Assembly (NCBI GenBank): GCA_014529385.2
Contig: CM043969.1
Span: 37,197,922 to 37,261,921, forward strand
Source of the DNA: Adiantum capillus-veneris
Lineage: Eukaryota; Streptophyta; Polypodiopsida; Polypodiales; Pteridaceae
DNA: 64,000 bases
Reading direction: 5' to 3'
Shown piece after piece: positions 1-11,649 of this stretch; position 1 is the first letter of the stretch, and each line of letters opens with the position of its first letter. The notes beneath the pieces were generated by a model that saw only the letters and a list, made by a program, of their open reading frames with translations, was not told the DNA's origin and did no database searches. A program made the position numbers and the translations under genes.

Positions 1-16
1 TAGAGCGGCTTCACCC

Positions 17-3000
17 ATGGTGCCTGCTCACTTAGGTGACTTGGCAACATTTGCTCAAGCTATTGGTCTATCTATTGCTGAGAATATGCGTAACACGCCT
101 GATAGAGAGCCTAGAAGTAAGGCAATACAAATAGCCAAGATCACACAAATATTTAGTGGAGACGGGGATGTGAGAAAGCATATCGAAGTGTTTGAACAAA
201 TATGTGATTCTCTAGGAGAACACAATGACCTACATAAGAGCAATGCTTTAAGACTAACCTTAAGTGGAAAGGCTGGGGATTGGTATAGAACCCTAAGGGT
301 GGAAGAAAAAACGATTTACCCTACTCTTAGGAGACTGTTCTTAAAAGAATACATACGAGAGGGAGTGCTTTGGGGTGTAGCCTCTCAGCTCCAGAAAGCC
401 CAACGAGAGGAAGGAGAGTCGGTGAGAGACTTTATAAGTCGCTTGAAGCATTTGAATTCTCGTTGTAATCCAAATGAGCGCTTCAACAATAACCAATTGC
501 TTGATAGATTCATTAGGGGATTACGACATGAGGATATCTACAATGGTCTAGTCATTAGAGGTATCACCACTTGGAAAGCAGTCACCACCAATGCGATCCA
601 ATTGGAGGATAATTTAATGATTCAAGGAGAAAGAGTGTCTGTTGAGCCTAAATCTATTAGCTCACAAGCATCGGGGCATCATCCAATGACCCTAAAGCCT
701 ATTGCTAAGGAGCCAAAGATATCTGAGATGACTTTAGCAGATCTCACCAAGGCTATTCAAGAGAGTCTTAGAGACAATCGTGCTCCCCAAAACAATCATA
801 TGTATCCAAGAAGGGAGCAACAATGGTGCTCAGTATGCTATGGACCGCATAGTACTAGTGAATGCCCTACTTTTAGAGTAAAATTCAATGGGAACTGCAA
901 TGCATGTGGAAGGTATGGTCATCAAGCTAAGGATTGCATAGTATTTAAGTGCGCGATGGCCAATAGACAAACCTTAGCATGGACAGACACACCTCGAGTG
1001 CCTGCCTTGATGCCGTCCCGACCTCTTGAACAAAGAGCACAACACATGGTCCCTAGGGCCCAAAATGTTGTTCAAACAACACCCTTACCACCTCCAGTGC
1101 TAGGACTGCAACCACCACATCCGAGAATCACTTCTGTGAATCAAGTGGGTTGTGAGTCATCTATTTCTTGTTTGGAAGGCTATGAGGAAGATATAGATCC
1201 TAATATCTCCTATGGGATGGATGTGCTTGAAGAAAGTCCACAATACTACATGGAGGACTATTGAGGACAAGTCAAACCTGTATATCAAGTAGCTGCTCTT
1301 GCGGCAAGAGGCCAAAATATCAATTACACCGCTAAGACACCACCTCTTCAATGCTATGAGTGTGGAGGTCCACATCGTGTAGCCGAGTGTCCTATTAGGA
1401 TACAAAAGAACGCCACACTAATGCAAACCAATCAAGCGAGCACATCTACAATGCCGATACTCATGTGTAATCAATGTGGCATAGATCATTTGATTTCCCA
1501 ATGTCCAAATAATCCAAATGCACCGAAGATCACGCCATTAAACTTGATTGAAGTTACCGAGGAGCCATCATCAAGTACACCTGTGGTACCAGTAAACGTA
1601 CTCACACGATCGATGCTCCAAAAACAAAACTATATTCTTGACGAAAGAGACACGGCATCAATTGCCCAATCTCAGAAAAAGAAGAAAACACGAAGAAAGA
1701 GATCGCAAAAAGCAGCGATGTCAGACCCCAGTTCAAAGACCAACATAGGGACTGGTGACGACCCCGTATATATGAACAACGCTGAAGAAGATGCTGATTC
1801 AGGTGAAACCATGGAGACCAAAATGACCACTAACATAGAAACCAACAAGGAAGATCTTCATGAGCCACAATGGCCAGGATCCAAAAAGAAGATAGGAACT
1901 TACCCAAACCCTACAGAGGAGATTGAGCGAGTCAAGCAATTAAGGAGTTTGGTAGAAGATACCCAAAGGGATCTAGAACCAGCACCTAGAAAGATCCATA
2001 TTACATACACCGTGTTCCCTACGCAACAACAACCTCACCAAGTCCATAGACCCTTGGACATACCTAGTGTCATCCAAGAAGAAAGTGACTTAAAGTCATG
2101 GGAAAGTGGGCGTACTCACTTCTTGATGGAAAGAATGTTTACAGAGGGACTACCTGATCCTATCGAAGAAATCGAGATCCCATCTTCCCCATGTCAAGGG
2201 ACTCAAGGCCAAAAGGTGCCGTTAAACATTGCCAAATTGATGGATTTCATGTCTTCAGAAGTTAGAACCACCATCATGTCCAAACTATATAAAGACCCTG
2301 AGCTAGTCTCAGCTCTTCGAGCCTTCCTCAATGGAGAACTGAAGTTTGGGCTACAACAATTTGCACAGATGGATGGAGCTGGGGAGATGCCAATAGAGGA
2401 GGAACACATATATCCACAACCCAACCTAGATGAGAACCTTGTTATAGAAATACCTGTTAACAAGTTGGGACAATACTTTGAAGGTGATGAATCCAATGTG
2501 ACCATACCAATCACTACTAAGGGATTAACTGTGAAGGGAATCCTTGATGGTGGCACTGGGGTTAGCATTGTGACTAAAAATTGCTAGGAAACTATGGGCA
2601 GACCTCACCTTACGACCACAACCATAGTAGTGAAGATAGCCAATGGGTCTATTGTTAAACCTATTGGGATGCTAGAAGACCTCAAGATCAAGGTCTTTGG
2701 ACATAAAATAAGGATTACCTTTATTGTTATGTATTTCTCCAAACACACTATGGCATCGGAGATGATCTTAGGACGTCCTTTCATGAGGGAAGCAAAAATG
2801 GTGCATGACTGGTCCAAAAACCATGTCTACCTGCAGTTCCAAGATTATGTCATTCGAGTGGATCTTGTGACGGGTCGAGCACATCCTCTAGGAAACAGGT
2901 TTATAATTGATCATAGATCTGACACCACAGTTCACTCGGCCCCATTGCAGTATTGTTACACGTGTAAAGCGGACACTGATGTTGGGGAAGATTCTCCTTA

Positions 3001-3838
3001 TATGGATGTACTACCTGGGATGACTTAGTCGGACAATGTGGATTGGGTCCACCTAGAAGTAACCATAGATACTTGGGGGAATAGGGGGACGACATGGGTA
3101 ACACCTGAGGGGGATGAAATGCCTGTACCCTTAAATATGCTACAAGCAATGCATATATCTTCTGACAAGACTCATCCTCATCTAACAAGAAAAACATACA
3201 AGTGGGTCCCTAAAGCTTCTTTAGCGACCATGGCTAGTACTAAAAAACAGAATCCTTGTAAGAAACATACCACTCGCCCCAAGAAATGTAATAGAACGTG
3301 GCATTGGATCCCTAAACGATTATTGGAAGCCCAAGGCTACTATCGAGGAAATGATCAAATTTGGGTGCCAAAACGTAGATTGTGTTCTTACCTGTCACCT
3401 GACCCATGTGAGCCCAATCCTATAGCTCCAAAACAAATTAACGACCGTGGAAAGAAAAAAATCACAGAATGCTACACAACCGCTCCAGAGCTAGTTTGGG
3501 TACCGAAGAAAGAACGATTTGTTCCACCTAGCTCAACAAGGGGGGAGTCCCATGAAGCTTCTAGCTCCTCATGTAATGCATCCATAGAGGTAAAAGCTTC
3601 TCCTCATCGTCGACCTACAATAGTGGACCTCCATAAATCTACAAAGGAATCCACACCTCCCAATGTTCAAGAATCACCTGATGAACCACTTCAAGTTGGA
3701 TCCTGGGAGAGTACCTTACCACCCTTGCAACTCGATGAGGCACCTAAGGTAATAGAAAACTACTGGCACAAATCCTCACCTATTATTGACTGGAACAATT
3801 GGTTTCAAAGGGTGACGAGCACATTTCAAACGATATGA
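17..3838 (+). pseudogene. gag-pro: Gag-protease polyprotein of a gypsy-like LTR element, interrupted by three in-frame stops
   Basis: One reading frame runs through the whole stretch. It is cut only by TGA at 1262-1264, TAG at 2585-2587 and TAG at 3026-3028; there is no frameshift, so all four open segments share phase. Start is the ATG at 17, although the element begins before the window. Order: a retrotransposon Gag capsid-like region (about 130-640), four zinc knuckles of CX2CX3HX4C or CX2CX4HX4C type (about 830-870, 890-930, 1351-1392, 1460-1500), a lysine/serine-rich linker, and a retropepsin region with DGGTG at the active site (about 2546, where DSG or DTG is usual) and a conserved ILGRPFMREAKMVHDW block near 2765-2815. 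The C-terminal part (3200-3520) carries four W[IV]PK motifs. No reverse transcriptase or integrase follows before the polypurine tract. It is a distant relative of the Gag-protease ORF at 29702-35812. The serine-to-glycine change and the stops argue that this copy is inactive. Confidence 0.85.
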
Positions 3839-3845
3839 TCTAGCC

Positions 3846-3859
3846 AAGGAAGGGGGGAA
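3846..3859 (+). promoter_or_regulatory. Polypurine tract of the first element
   Basis: A run of 14 purines (AAGGAAGGGGGGAA) lies just after the polyprotein stop and directly before a TG dinucleotide. This is the expected place for the plus-strand primer next to a 3' LTR. It fixes the element as plus-strand and the LTR start at 3860. Confidence 0.8.
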
Positions 3860-5340
3860 TGTTTACTGACAGACATCATTCACTCACTCCCCTCTCAACC
3901 TTCCTCCCTGACCTCTCAATATCCCAATCTTAGGGAATGTACATATAAAGCCTTATACTCACAAAAAAAATTTAAAAAAATAAATAAAGAGCAAGAGCAA
4001 TTAGCAAACAAGTATGCACAATAAAAGTCAAAACATTGACCATGTCTACACATTCGCATCCGGTGCACTGAAACAGAAACATATGCCATAAAACACCTTT
4101 GATCCTCAGCACTCAAGTGATGGAGGGTAGGTAAGATTAGTACGATAGGAGTGTTTTTGTTTTAGAGTTGAGTGATTAGCAAAGTTCCTTTTCCCACTGA
4201 TGTGCCTCCTAGAGGCATTCTTGTGTTTCATAGTGTGTACAGGAACGTGTTGTTGTGGTTAGGATTTGGACCTTCATGGAATTTTTCTCTTGTTCACACT
4301 TCAAATCAAGTGTGACCATCAACACAAACAAGTGTTTCTTGTCCATTAGCATTGTCCCTTATCTTTTTCGCATCCATGTTTGTCTGCTTTAATTGTGATT
4401 GGTAGCATAATATTCATCACATTTGCTTAGTACCAAACATTAAATCAATGTAATTTTTTGTCATAATCACTTGTCTAGGTTTCAAAATCAAGCAGTCCGA
4501 CTAAGCTAGTTTGACCAAGTTAGGTGTTAGAGATCTTCTCTTAATAACCATGAGGAATGCCTTCCTAATAATCAATGGTTACTTAGGTTCTTAATCCCAT
4601 TTAGGCAGCATTGTGTGAAATGTACTAGGGCTTTCTAGTGGGCTTGACCCTATTGACCTTTAGCTTAAGTATTATAAAGGGAGTTTACTAGTGTGATGAG
4701 CCTGGGGAGGTGTATCAGTGTTATATGACCCCCCAAAGTTACAAAATTAAAATGTTGAAAACGAACAAACAAAAAAAAATCAAAGTGCCATATTGTAAAA
4801 TCTTAAGCTGGAAGAGAAATCTCAGCTTGATTGGGTACTTCACTCACATGTATCGCCTATGGTACTAGAGCCCTAGAGGTTCCCAGTGTGGGTGCTTTTC
4901 CTTGAAAAGCAAAAAACCCAAGGCATACAAAATAAGCACACACATCAAAATTGAATCACTGTGAAAAGACTTTGGGGGGTCAAAGAAAAGGTAATCAGTC
5001 AGGCGATGATTTCATGAGAAATTCCTTTTATCGTAGCTTAACTACAAGGTCTTCTAGGTATAGCCTCTAGTCAGCCCTCGAACATGAAATACTTGGCTCT
5101 CGCGATTAAACAACTTAATTGACCAAAGAAAATTAAGAAGCTCACCCATGGTATTAATAGTCGATCTCTAGTGCCTTTCGACCGTTAAATTAGTGACCCC
5201 AGACTTGTTTAATTTTTTACCTTTACATCTGTTTATGCATTTGATTTTATTGCAATTTAATGTTTATTGCTGACAAATTGTTTAAAATTTTGTCACCAAT
5301 CAATTTGTCTACCTAAAACTGCATATGCTTTTTAATCGCT
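3860..5340 (+). repeat. 3' LTR of the first element and unresolved downstream DNA
   Basis: The LTR starts at TG (3860) directly after the polypurine tract. Its partner LTR is outside the window, so the right end cannot be fixed; 5340 is only the end of the stretch without a recognisable gene. A TATA-like ATTATAAAGG lies near 4672, consistent with an LTR promoter. An inverted-repeat element (4727-4981) sits within or just after it. No protein is supported in this stretch. Confidence 0.5.
4727..4981. repeat. 255-bp segment with 13-bp terminal inverted repeats (MITE-like)
   Basis: GACCCCCCAAAGT at 4727-4739 is the exact reverse complement of ACTTTGGGGGGTC at 4969-4981. The interior is A-rich and non-coding. 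Size and perfect short inverted ends resemble a miniature inverted-repeat element, but the flanks (TAT on the left, AAA on the right) show no target duplication, so chance or a hairpin within the LTR remains possible. Confidence 0.35.
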
Positions 5341-5477
5341 TATGAGAATGCAATTATTGTGCCAATGTTGTTTGATTTTGCAACGACTGAAGAAGGCTAA
5401 GGACATTCATCTCAAATGCTCTTCCACCTCGACGAACGAGCTTCAACTCAATAGCTTCCGAGTATGGAATCTACATC

Positions 5478-5840
5478 AGGAAGGGGAGCATGTTAACCCT
5501 CACGGCTCACGGACACCCTATCACCTACGAGACGGACGTTGTAACCTACGGCGGACATTGTATTATTTATTGGTAGAGTTGGATACCAGGCTTGTCAGTC
5601 CAATAGGAAAGAGTAAGAGTGAGTGACACACCATCGCTTTCTTTGAGCTTACTAGTTTAGGCTTGTTGTGTGCTTGGAGCCATTTGTGGCTCGTACACGG
5701 TGTATCGGCAAGTTCCTTGCATTGACACGTGCAACATACGCGCACATTCTCCCTCAAGCTTCTCTCTTGAGAGTTTTTTTCATATATCTTTTCTTTGACT
5801 GGGTTCCTCACCTCATGAATAGCCTACGCACCAATTTTGG
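5478..5840 (+). repeat. Polypurine tract followed by an LTR-like start
   Basis: AGGAAGGGGAGC (5478-5489) is followed by TGTTAACCCT at 5491, the usual arrangement of polypurine tract and 3' LTR start. The stretch after it has no matching second copy in the window, so only the boundary signal supports the call. The short open frame just upstream (5342-5626) shows no domain I can name. Confidence 0.35.
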
Positions 5841-6468
5841 TCCAATTTGGAGTTTCAAAAGGTTCCTTGAACCCTATTTTGGCAGTTTCAGAGTTCCTTT
5901 TTGACTATTTTTAGCTTAATCTATTATCTGAGTGTTCAAGTTTGATTTTGAAAATACCAATGAGTTTCTCACACAAAGGCCTATGAGTACACTAAGTTTC
6001 ACTTGATTCTAAATGTTTCCAACAACCTCTATGAAAACAATTATGATTTTCTCCTTAGGCCAACACAGATTTTCCAAAATGAAGCCTTTTCTATTTTGTT
6101 AGGTTCCCACCCTTTGAAGGTCTAATGTATCAAATTTGGTTCAATTTTGACCTCTTTTGAGTGTTTTAGGCCAGCTTTAGCTTTTTTTTGACACTTTTGA
6201 CTTAGATCTGGTCTAGCATGATAGGCAAATTCCCAATTTCAAATTTTTCTTAATGAGTGTGGTCCTTGCATCAAGCTCGCTCTCTGGTTCAAAACTTGGA
6301 AAAGATTTCTTCTTCTTTCAGGTAGCTAGAAGAAAAACACGATTTTCTGCCTCTACTTTCACTTTTGACAACTTTTTTCAAATTTGACTTGATAGAGGTG
6401 ATCCTTTCAGGAAGGCTTCCCACTAAACCAAATCTTGGCCAAAAATTCTTTTTCTAGTTAGAAGCTGG
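5841..6468. repeat. Non-coding degenerate repeat DNA, left flank of the Tat-type insertion
   Basis: No gene is visible. The part from about 6240 to 6468 is a diverged copy of the motif block that recurs inside the 1,224-bp tandem units, with the shared order: CTTGCATCAAG, then a GGCAAAAATT block, then TTTTTCTAG and AGCTGG. The right flank of the Tat-type insertion (from 21096) continues this sequence, so the insertion split one such block. Confidence 0.55.
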
Positions 6469-7498
6469 TGAGAGGCGGATGCGCAAAATAGACCCGATGG
6501 CCTTTACACGAAGACTATGCACCTATGTGTGCATAGAGGTGCATACAGAAGGATGTACATATGAGAGCGTGAGTGCTAGAGCTTGATTGTGTGTGTGTCA
6601 AAGCTTGATCATGTCAAAGCTTTGAGTCCTCGTTTACAAAAGAGTAGGCCTCCTTTTATAGGCCAAGAGAGTGCTTAGAGAAGAGATTATGAGCAAGAGG
6701 GGTTATTACAAAGTAACCTCAATTAGGTGCATTCCACCAATGAGAGAGCTCCATGTGCCTTGCTTATTGACTAGTTTCCTCCTAATTGCCTTCATCATGG
6801 AGAGCTTTATCTCCATGCCACCTTCCATAGCTTGAGTCCAAGAGCTTCCGTATAATATTTGAGAGAATCTCGATAAAATAAGAGAAAATCAAGCAATAAT
6901 GGAGAGAATGACTTCTTCCCATGTGAATAGATAGGCTCCACCATTTTGACCATATTTCCCAAACCATAGCTCCAAAAATTATTAAAATAAATGGGGTGAA
7001 AAGATCAACTCAATGCCTAAACTTTGCTGTTGAAAACATTTTCCAATTTGGAATGAAAGAAATAGAGAAAAATCCCACAAACTATGTGTCCATCTTTTCC
7101 CTTCCAAAAGTCTTCCAGGTGGTCCCCCCTTGAATCCATGTGCAAGCCTTGTGTCCACAAGTGAATTATGATTGACTTTGATAATATTTTGTTGACTCCA
7201 ACTCCATAATGCATAAGATTCTCCTCCCTTTAATTATTGACTCTAGTGATCGTCAGGTAGTGACCGTTAGGTAGAATCAAAATCCAATGATTTTTTTTCT
7301 GTTTTCATAGTGTTTGTTCCTACCTCTTCTTATTTCCAAGATCCAAATGTGTTATAACCATAGCTATGTACAAAATAAATACATAGATCTTTTGTGATTT
7401 TTATGCATCAAGTCCTTCTTCCTCCATGAAGCCTTGAATTCTAGCCATCAAGTATATATCAAGAGAGAGGTGGACCAAAATTTGAAAAGAGGCCCTCA
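6469..7498 (-). repeat. 3' LTR of the Tat-type element
   Basis: Starts TGAGAGGCG and ends CCCTCA on the plus strand. It matches the split right LTR along its length except for a 41-bp stretch present only on the right (about 20469-20509) and the extra segment at 14056-14388. Read on the minus strand it contains TATAAAAGG near 6655, a good LTR TATA box. Confidence 0.8.
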
Positions 7499-7520
7499 TT
7501 AGCCCTCCCCTTGAAGCTAG
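7499..7520 (-). promoter_or_regulatory. Polypurine tract of the Tat-type element
   Basis: On the minus strand a purine-rich run (AAGGGGAGGG) ends two bases before the TGAGGGCC start of the 3' LTR. This matches the minus orientation of the genes. Confidence 0.7.
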
Positions 7521-7559
7521 AGGCATTCATACCTCTAGTCCATACTTGATTCTTCTTGA

Positions 7560-8910
7560 GTTGAGGTGGAGGAGTCTCCCTCCTCAGGAATATCCATCAT
7601 AGGTTCTTGATCAAACCTCAAAAAGTACCGCTTCAGCCTCCATCCATTGACACATGTTTTGTGGAGCCTGCCATCTACATCCACCAATCAATGACTGCCA
7701 GTTTTGTAGTGCTTTCTAATGACAAATGGCCCCTCCCATCTGGGTGAAAACTTCTTATCCTTTCTAGTGGCAAACCTATTATCATACCTTAGGACCAACA
7801 TACCTTTCTTGAGACCTTTTGCCTTAAGTCCCTTGTTGAAGATAAGTCGACGTTGCTCTACCTATGTTGAATAATACTTGATAGCATCTTCTCTGTCTAG
7901 TTGAAGCCTCTCTAGATTAAGAATGTGGATGTGAAGATGAGCATTAGGACGTTCCATCTGCCTAGCTAGTACCATGAGACTAGCCAAAATTGTACTTCAA
8001 TGGTAAAATGGCCTCCTTACCATACACCAAATGATTTGGTGTGAACCTAAGGGATGTGCAAAATGAAATGCGATAAGCCCAAAGTGCACCCATAAGATGC
8101 TTGTCCCAGTCACTTTTGTGATTGTTTACATGTTTAGTGATGATCTTGCTGATCATACCATTTACCTTTTCCACCAAACCATTGCATTGTGGGTAGTAGG
8201 GAGTTGAGTGTCGTCATGATATACCCAACTTCTCCATCAGCTCTCTTACTAGGTCTCCTCTAAAACCTAGTCCCTTATCAAAAATTATTTCAAGAGGAGT
8301 GCCAAAACGACAACAAATGTTTTCAAATACATACTTAGCCTCTTCCTTAGCTGTAATCTGGGAGCTAGCAATTGCTTCAGCCCACACCTGGTTATGTGGT
8401 CTACACCCATGATGATATACAATTTACCTGATTGGCTCCTTGGCAAAGGCCCAATGGCATCAATTCCCCATTTTCCAAATGGTCCATAAGAGATTATAGG
8501 AGTCTGTGGCTCATATGTGAGCCTCCTATCCCTTGCCTTCTGACATTCCTTGCATGTTTTACACCAGTGATGTACATCTCTCTGTAAACTAGGCCACACA
8601 AACCCGACTTATAGAACCTTCCTATTGGTGATGTCAAGTGCAAAGTGCCCTCCACAAACACCATCATGGCAACTTGAAATGATTTTGGCGAGTTATCTAG
8701 AGAGAGGTACATGCCTAAGAATTTGATCCTTACCCTTGGGGTAGAGGTCGTCATTGATAAGGCGGTATTTTGTTTCCTTACGCACAAGCCACTGCTTTTG
8801 GCCCTTAGTAAGATCTTTAGGACACTCTCCTGTGTCCAAGAAATGCATGATTTTAGGCATAGTGTTGCTAACTTGGAAGAGAGGCAGCTTCAACTTGATC
8901 GCACACACTG
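7560..8910 (-). pseudogene. Integrase of the Tat-type element, frameshifted
   Basis: Broken minus-strand frames cover all three integrase parts. The zinc-binding N-terminal part is in about 8494-8910 (WCKTCKECQKAR near 8540-8580). The catalytic core begins with a GPFGKWGIDAIGPLP block near 8440-8490 and continues to 7980-8177, where LWAYRISF and LVYGKEAILP are typical of gypsy integrases. The C-terminal GPF region is at about 7600-7770 and ends in a GWRLKRYF-like motif. The frame breaks several times, so no full enzyme is made. Integrase would join the new DNA copy to the host chromosome. Confidence 0.8.
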
Positions 8911-8930
8911 GAAAATCTTGTAGTTTCTCT

Positions 8931-9329
8931 CTAGCTAGAGCATCTGCTTCTTGATTTTTTCCTCAAGGGACATGATGTAATTACATCTTGAAACTTCCCT
9001 AAAAGTTTCTTAACTTGGTGTAGATGGCTTAACAAGCTATGAATTTTACAAGTCCAAATTCCTTGTACTTGCTTTATTAAAAGCATGGCATCACCAAATA
9101 CATTTAGCCATTGAATACCTTTTGTCACACACCACTCTAACCCAAGAGTTAAGGCTGCATATTTTGATTCATTGTTGGGGTGGGAATCCAAGATATGCCT
9201 AATGGAGAATACCTTTTCCGCTTGCTCATTGAAGACGACAACACCCACTGCAGCTTTGTCCACTATCTTCTTATAGGCTCCATCAAAGAAAAGAGAGTGG
9301 GCCCTCTCTATCTTAGGGACTTCCAACAC
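8931..9329 (-). pseudogene. Second RNase H domain (Tat-type), fragment
   Basis: The frame contains LFFDGAYKK, a central NESKYAALTLGLEW block and VFGDAMLLIKQVQG. These are the three acidic-residue blocks of the additional RNase H carried by Tat-lineage gypsy elements between the ordinary RNase H and integrase. Family knowledge: the domain is thought to derive from a cellular or archaeal-like RNase H and to help remove RNA during reverse transcription. Here the frame is open for 132 codons but the flanking genes are broken. Confidence 0.8.
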
Positions 9330-9497
9330 TAGTGTTACTTACTTGTCACTTGTCTTGATTTTTAGCTTCTTTTCATAGTGTCAATGAGTGAGAATGCCTC
9401 CTAGACAGGCTCTTGTGGAGCTCTCCACTTGCATTGTGTAGTCAAACTCTTGAAACCTTGTGAACCATTTGCAAATCCTAGAAGAAACATCCATGTG

Positions 9498-10720
9498 CTA
9501 TATTACATAAGGAAATACTTCTTTCATTGTTAAGATTATGAATGGTCTAGATAGTAAATAAGAGAAAAACTTGGTAGTAGCAAACATTAATGCAAGCACT
9601 ATGTGCTCCATTGCCGTGTATCCCTTTTTTGATGGAGTCATCATGTGACTAGATAAGTAGATAGGACGCATGAAAGAAGTTTGAGGATTCTTTTGCATCA
9701 ATACTACCCCAAGTGTGTCATTGCCCACACTAGGATTTACATAAAATGGCTCGTCCCACTTTGGAGGTGCAATGGTGGGAAGTGAGGCTAGAATCTATTT
9801 TACCTCATTGAACTGTTGTTCATTTTCTTCACTCCAAGTGATGATGTCTTGATGGGTAAGTTGTTGTAAAGGGAGAACCATGTGAGAGAGTAGGTGAATG
9901 AACCTACTCAAATACCTCACCTTTTGAAGAAAAGAGACCAGCTACTTTGTTGTGGTGGGAGAGGTCAAAGCCACCAAGGCTTGAGCCTTGCTTGGGTCAG
10001 GCCCTTGGTAGAGATCACATGGCCAAGAAGAGTAACCTTGCTTTCACCAATGTGGAATTTCTCCACGTTAAGTTGGCCACCCAAAGATTTCAGCCTAGCT
10101 AGACCTTCATAGACTTTCTCCAAATGAAGAGAGTGAGAGCTATAAATACAAAAGTCATCAACAAAAACACAAATTGATTTTCCAAAGAATGGTTGAAAGA
10201 CAAATGTCACATAGTGCTAAAAAGTGGCTAGAGCATTGGTGAGACCAAAAGGCATAACTTTGTATACAAAACATCCATGGTGTGATGAAAGTTGTCTTCT
10301 TTTGATCTCTTTCAGTGATGCTAATTTGGAAGTAGCCTGAGTAGCCATCACATACTGTGTAGCACTCATGTCCTGCTACCTCATTGAGAATTTCATCTTG
10401 AAAAGGAAGAGGAAGATGGTCCCTCTTGCTGCATTAAGGGGCTTGTAATCTACAAAAACCCTCCACTTATCATTTTTCTTTGGTGTGACTACCGCTAGAG
10501 AAACCCACTACGAGTCTTCAATCGGATCGATGAAAATTGCTTCTAGCTATTTCCTTACCTCTTTGATCAAGGCTTGTTTAATTACTCCTAGCCGCCTGAG
10601 CTTTTGAACTATAGGTTTACTTCCCTCCTTGAGCTTAATGTGATTCTAAACTACTGTGATACCAGTGATTTTATCATATTCATCAATGAACAATGTGGTA
10701 AAATTACTTAGCATCAAAAT
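9498..10720 (-). pseudogene. Reverse transcriptase and RNase H of the Tat-type element, broken
   Basis: Several minus-strand frames form one decayed pol segment. Near 10350-10530 translated pieces give a WRVFVDYKPLNA block and later GYSGYFQI. At 9965-10210 the palm motif reads VFVDDFCIYSS, with both catalytic aspartates, followed by a GHVIS block. RNase H remnants are at 9498-9728 (TLGVVLMQKN, TAMEHIVLAL). Stops and frameshifts separate the blocks. The order on the minus strand agrees with gypsy pol. Confidence 0.8.
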
Positions 10721-10770
10721 AGAATCATCACGCTCCTTCCCACACAACTCACTAGAGAGCATTTGATGTC

Positions 10771-11646
10771 TTACTTGCTTCTACCATAGGTTGTATACCT
10801 TGTGTCTCCCCTTGGTTTGATGATGATGTTCTTAGGGTCCTTGAGAATGATCCCCATCACCTCGATGATACTATCACTTTCTTCGGTCATTGTTGACTCC
10901 TCCTCTAAAGTGGTTGAAGAGTTACTACAAGAAAACTCATCCTTAGAGGCTTTTAGATCCATGTTGCATTGCCGACCTATCTTCATGTCATAAAGTATTG
11001 GCTTCCCTTTTGCATCCTTCATCTGGATTATGCCAATATCCCAATCTTGCTTAGCCCTCATAGCCATAAGCAACCTCCCTAGAATGATAGGATAGCCCTC
11101 CCCCTTGTGTGGCATGACAAAGATGTCCACATCCACCTCGATGTTGAATGCCTTTACCCTAACTGCATTTATAACACCAATACATTGAACTTTTACATTA
11201 TTTTCCATTTTGGCTTGGCATGGTGCCAAACTAATCACCTATAAACCCAGGTGCATCATTTTTTCAATCATGATGTATATTTGTGTGCCACCATTGATGT
11301 AGATATATGAGATGTGTTGCCCTTTGATGTGAGCATCCATCACTGGTAGGATGTCATCTAGATTCGTCCTAGAGATAGCCCCATCTATCTTTGGCTTTGA
11401 TTGTCTTGTGCTAATCATATTTTTCCATTGTCTCCTCACCCTAGGTTCTAGGTGGAGTAATTGCAGCCATGTGATTTTTGGGCCCTGCATAGAAACATCT
11501 TGAACGAGATCATATGGTTTAGAACATTCACCCAAAGACAAATCTACAATGTCAAATTTACATCGTGACTTGGACGGTTTTTTGCTAGATTTCCCTTTAG
11601 TTTCCATCTTTTCATCTCTTTGTGAGGCTTTCACCATGCCTAGCAT
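10771..11646 (-). pseudogene. Protease region of the Tat-type element, split by a stop
   Basis: Two abutting minus frames (11239-11646, then 10771-11238) hold the segment DAHIKGQHISYIYINGGTQ, where ING replaces the catalytic DSG or DTG, followed after a stop by the second half with PIILGRLLMAMRAKQDWDIG. The ILGR...DW block is the same second-half signature seen in the other two protease-bearing elements of the window. Loss of the catalytic aspartate and the stop make it inactive. Confidence 0.7.
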
Positions 11647-11649
11647 GCT

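Noticed and set aside
4858-4872. Possible second initiator tRNA-Met primer site (TGGTACTAGAGCC)
   Set aside because: Two mismatches, and no LTR can be matched beside it.
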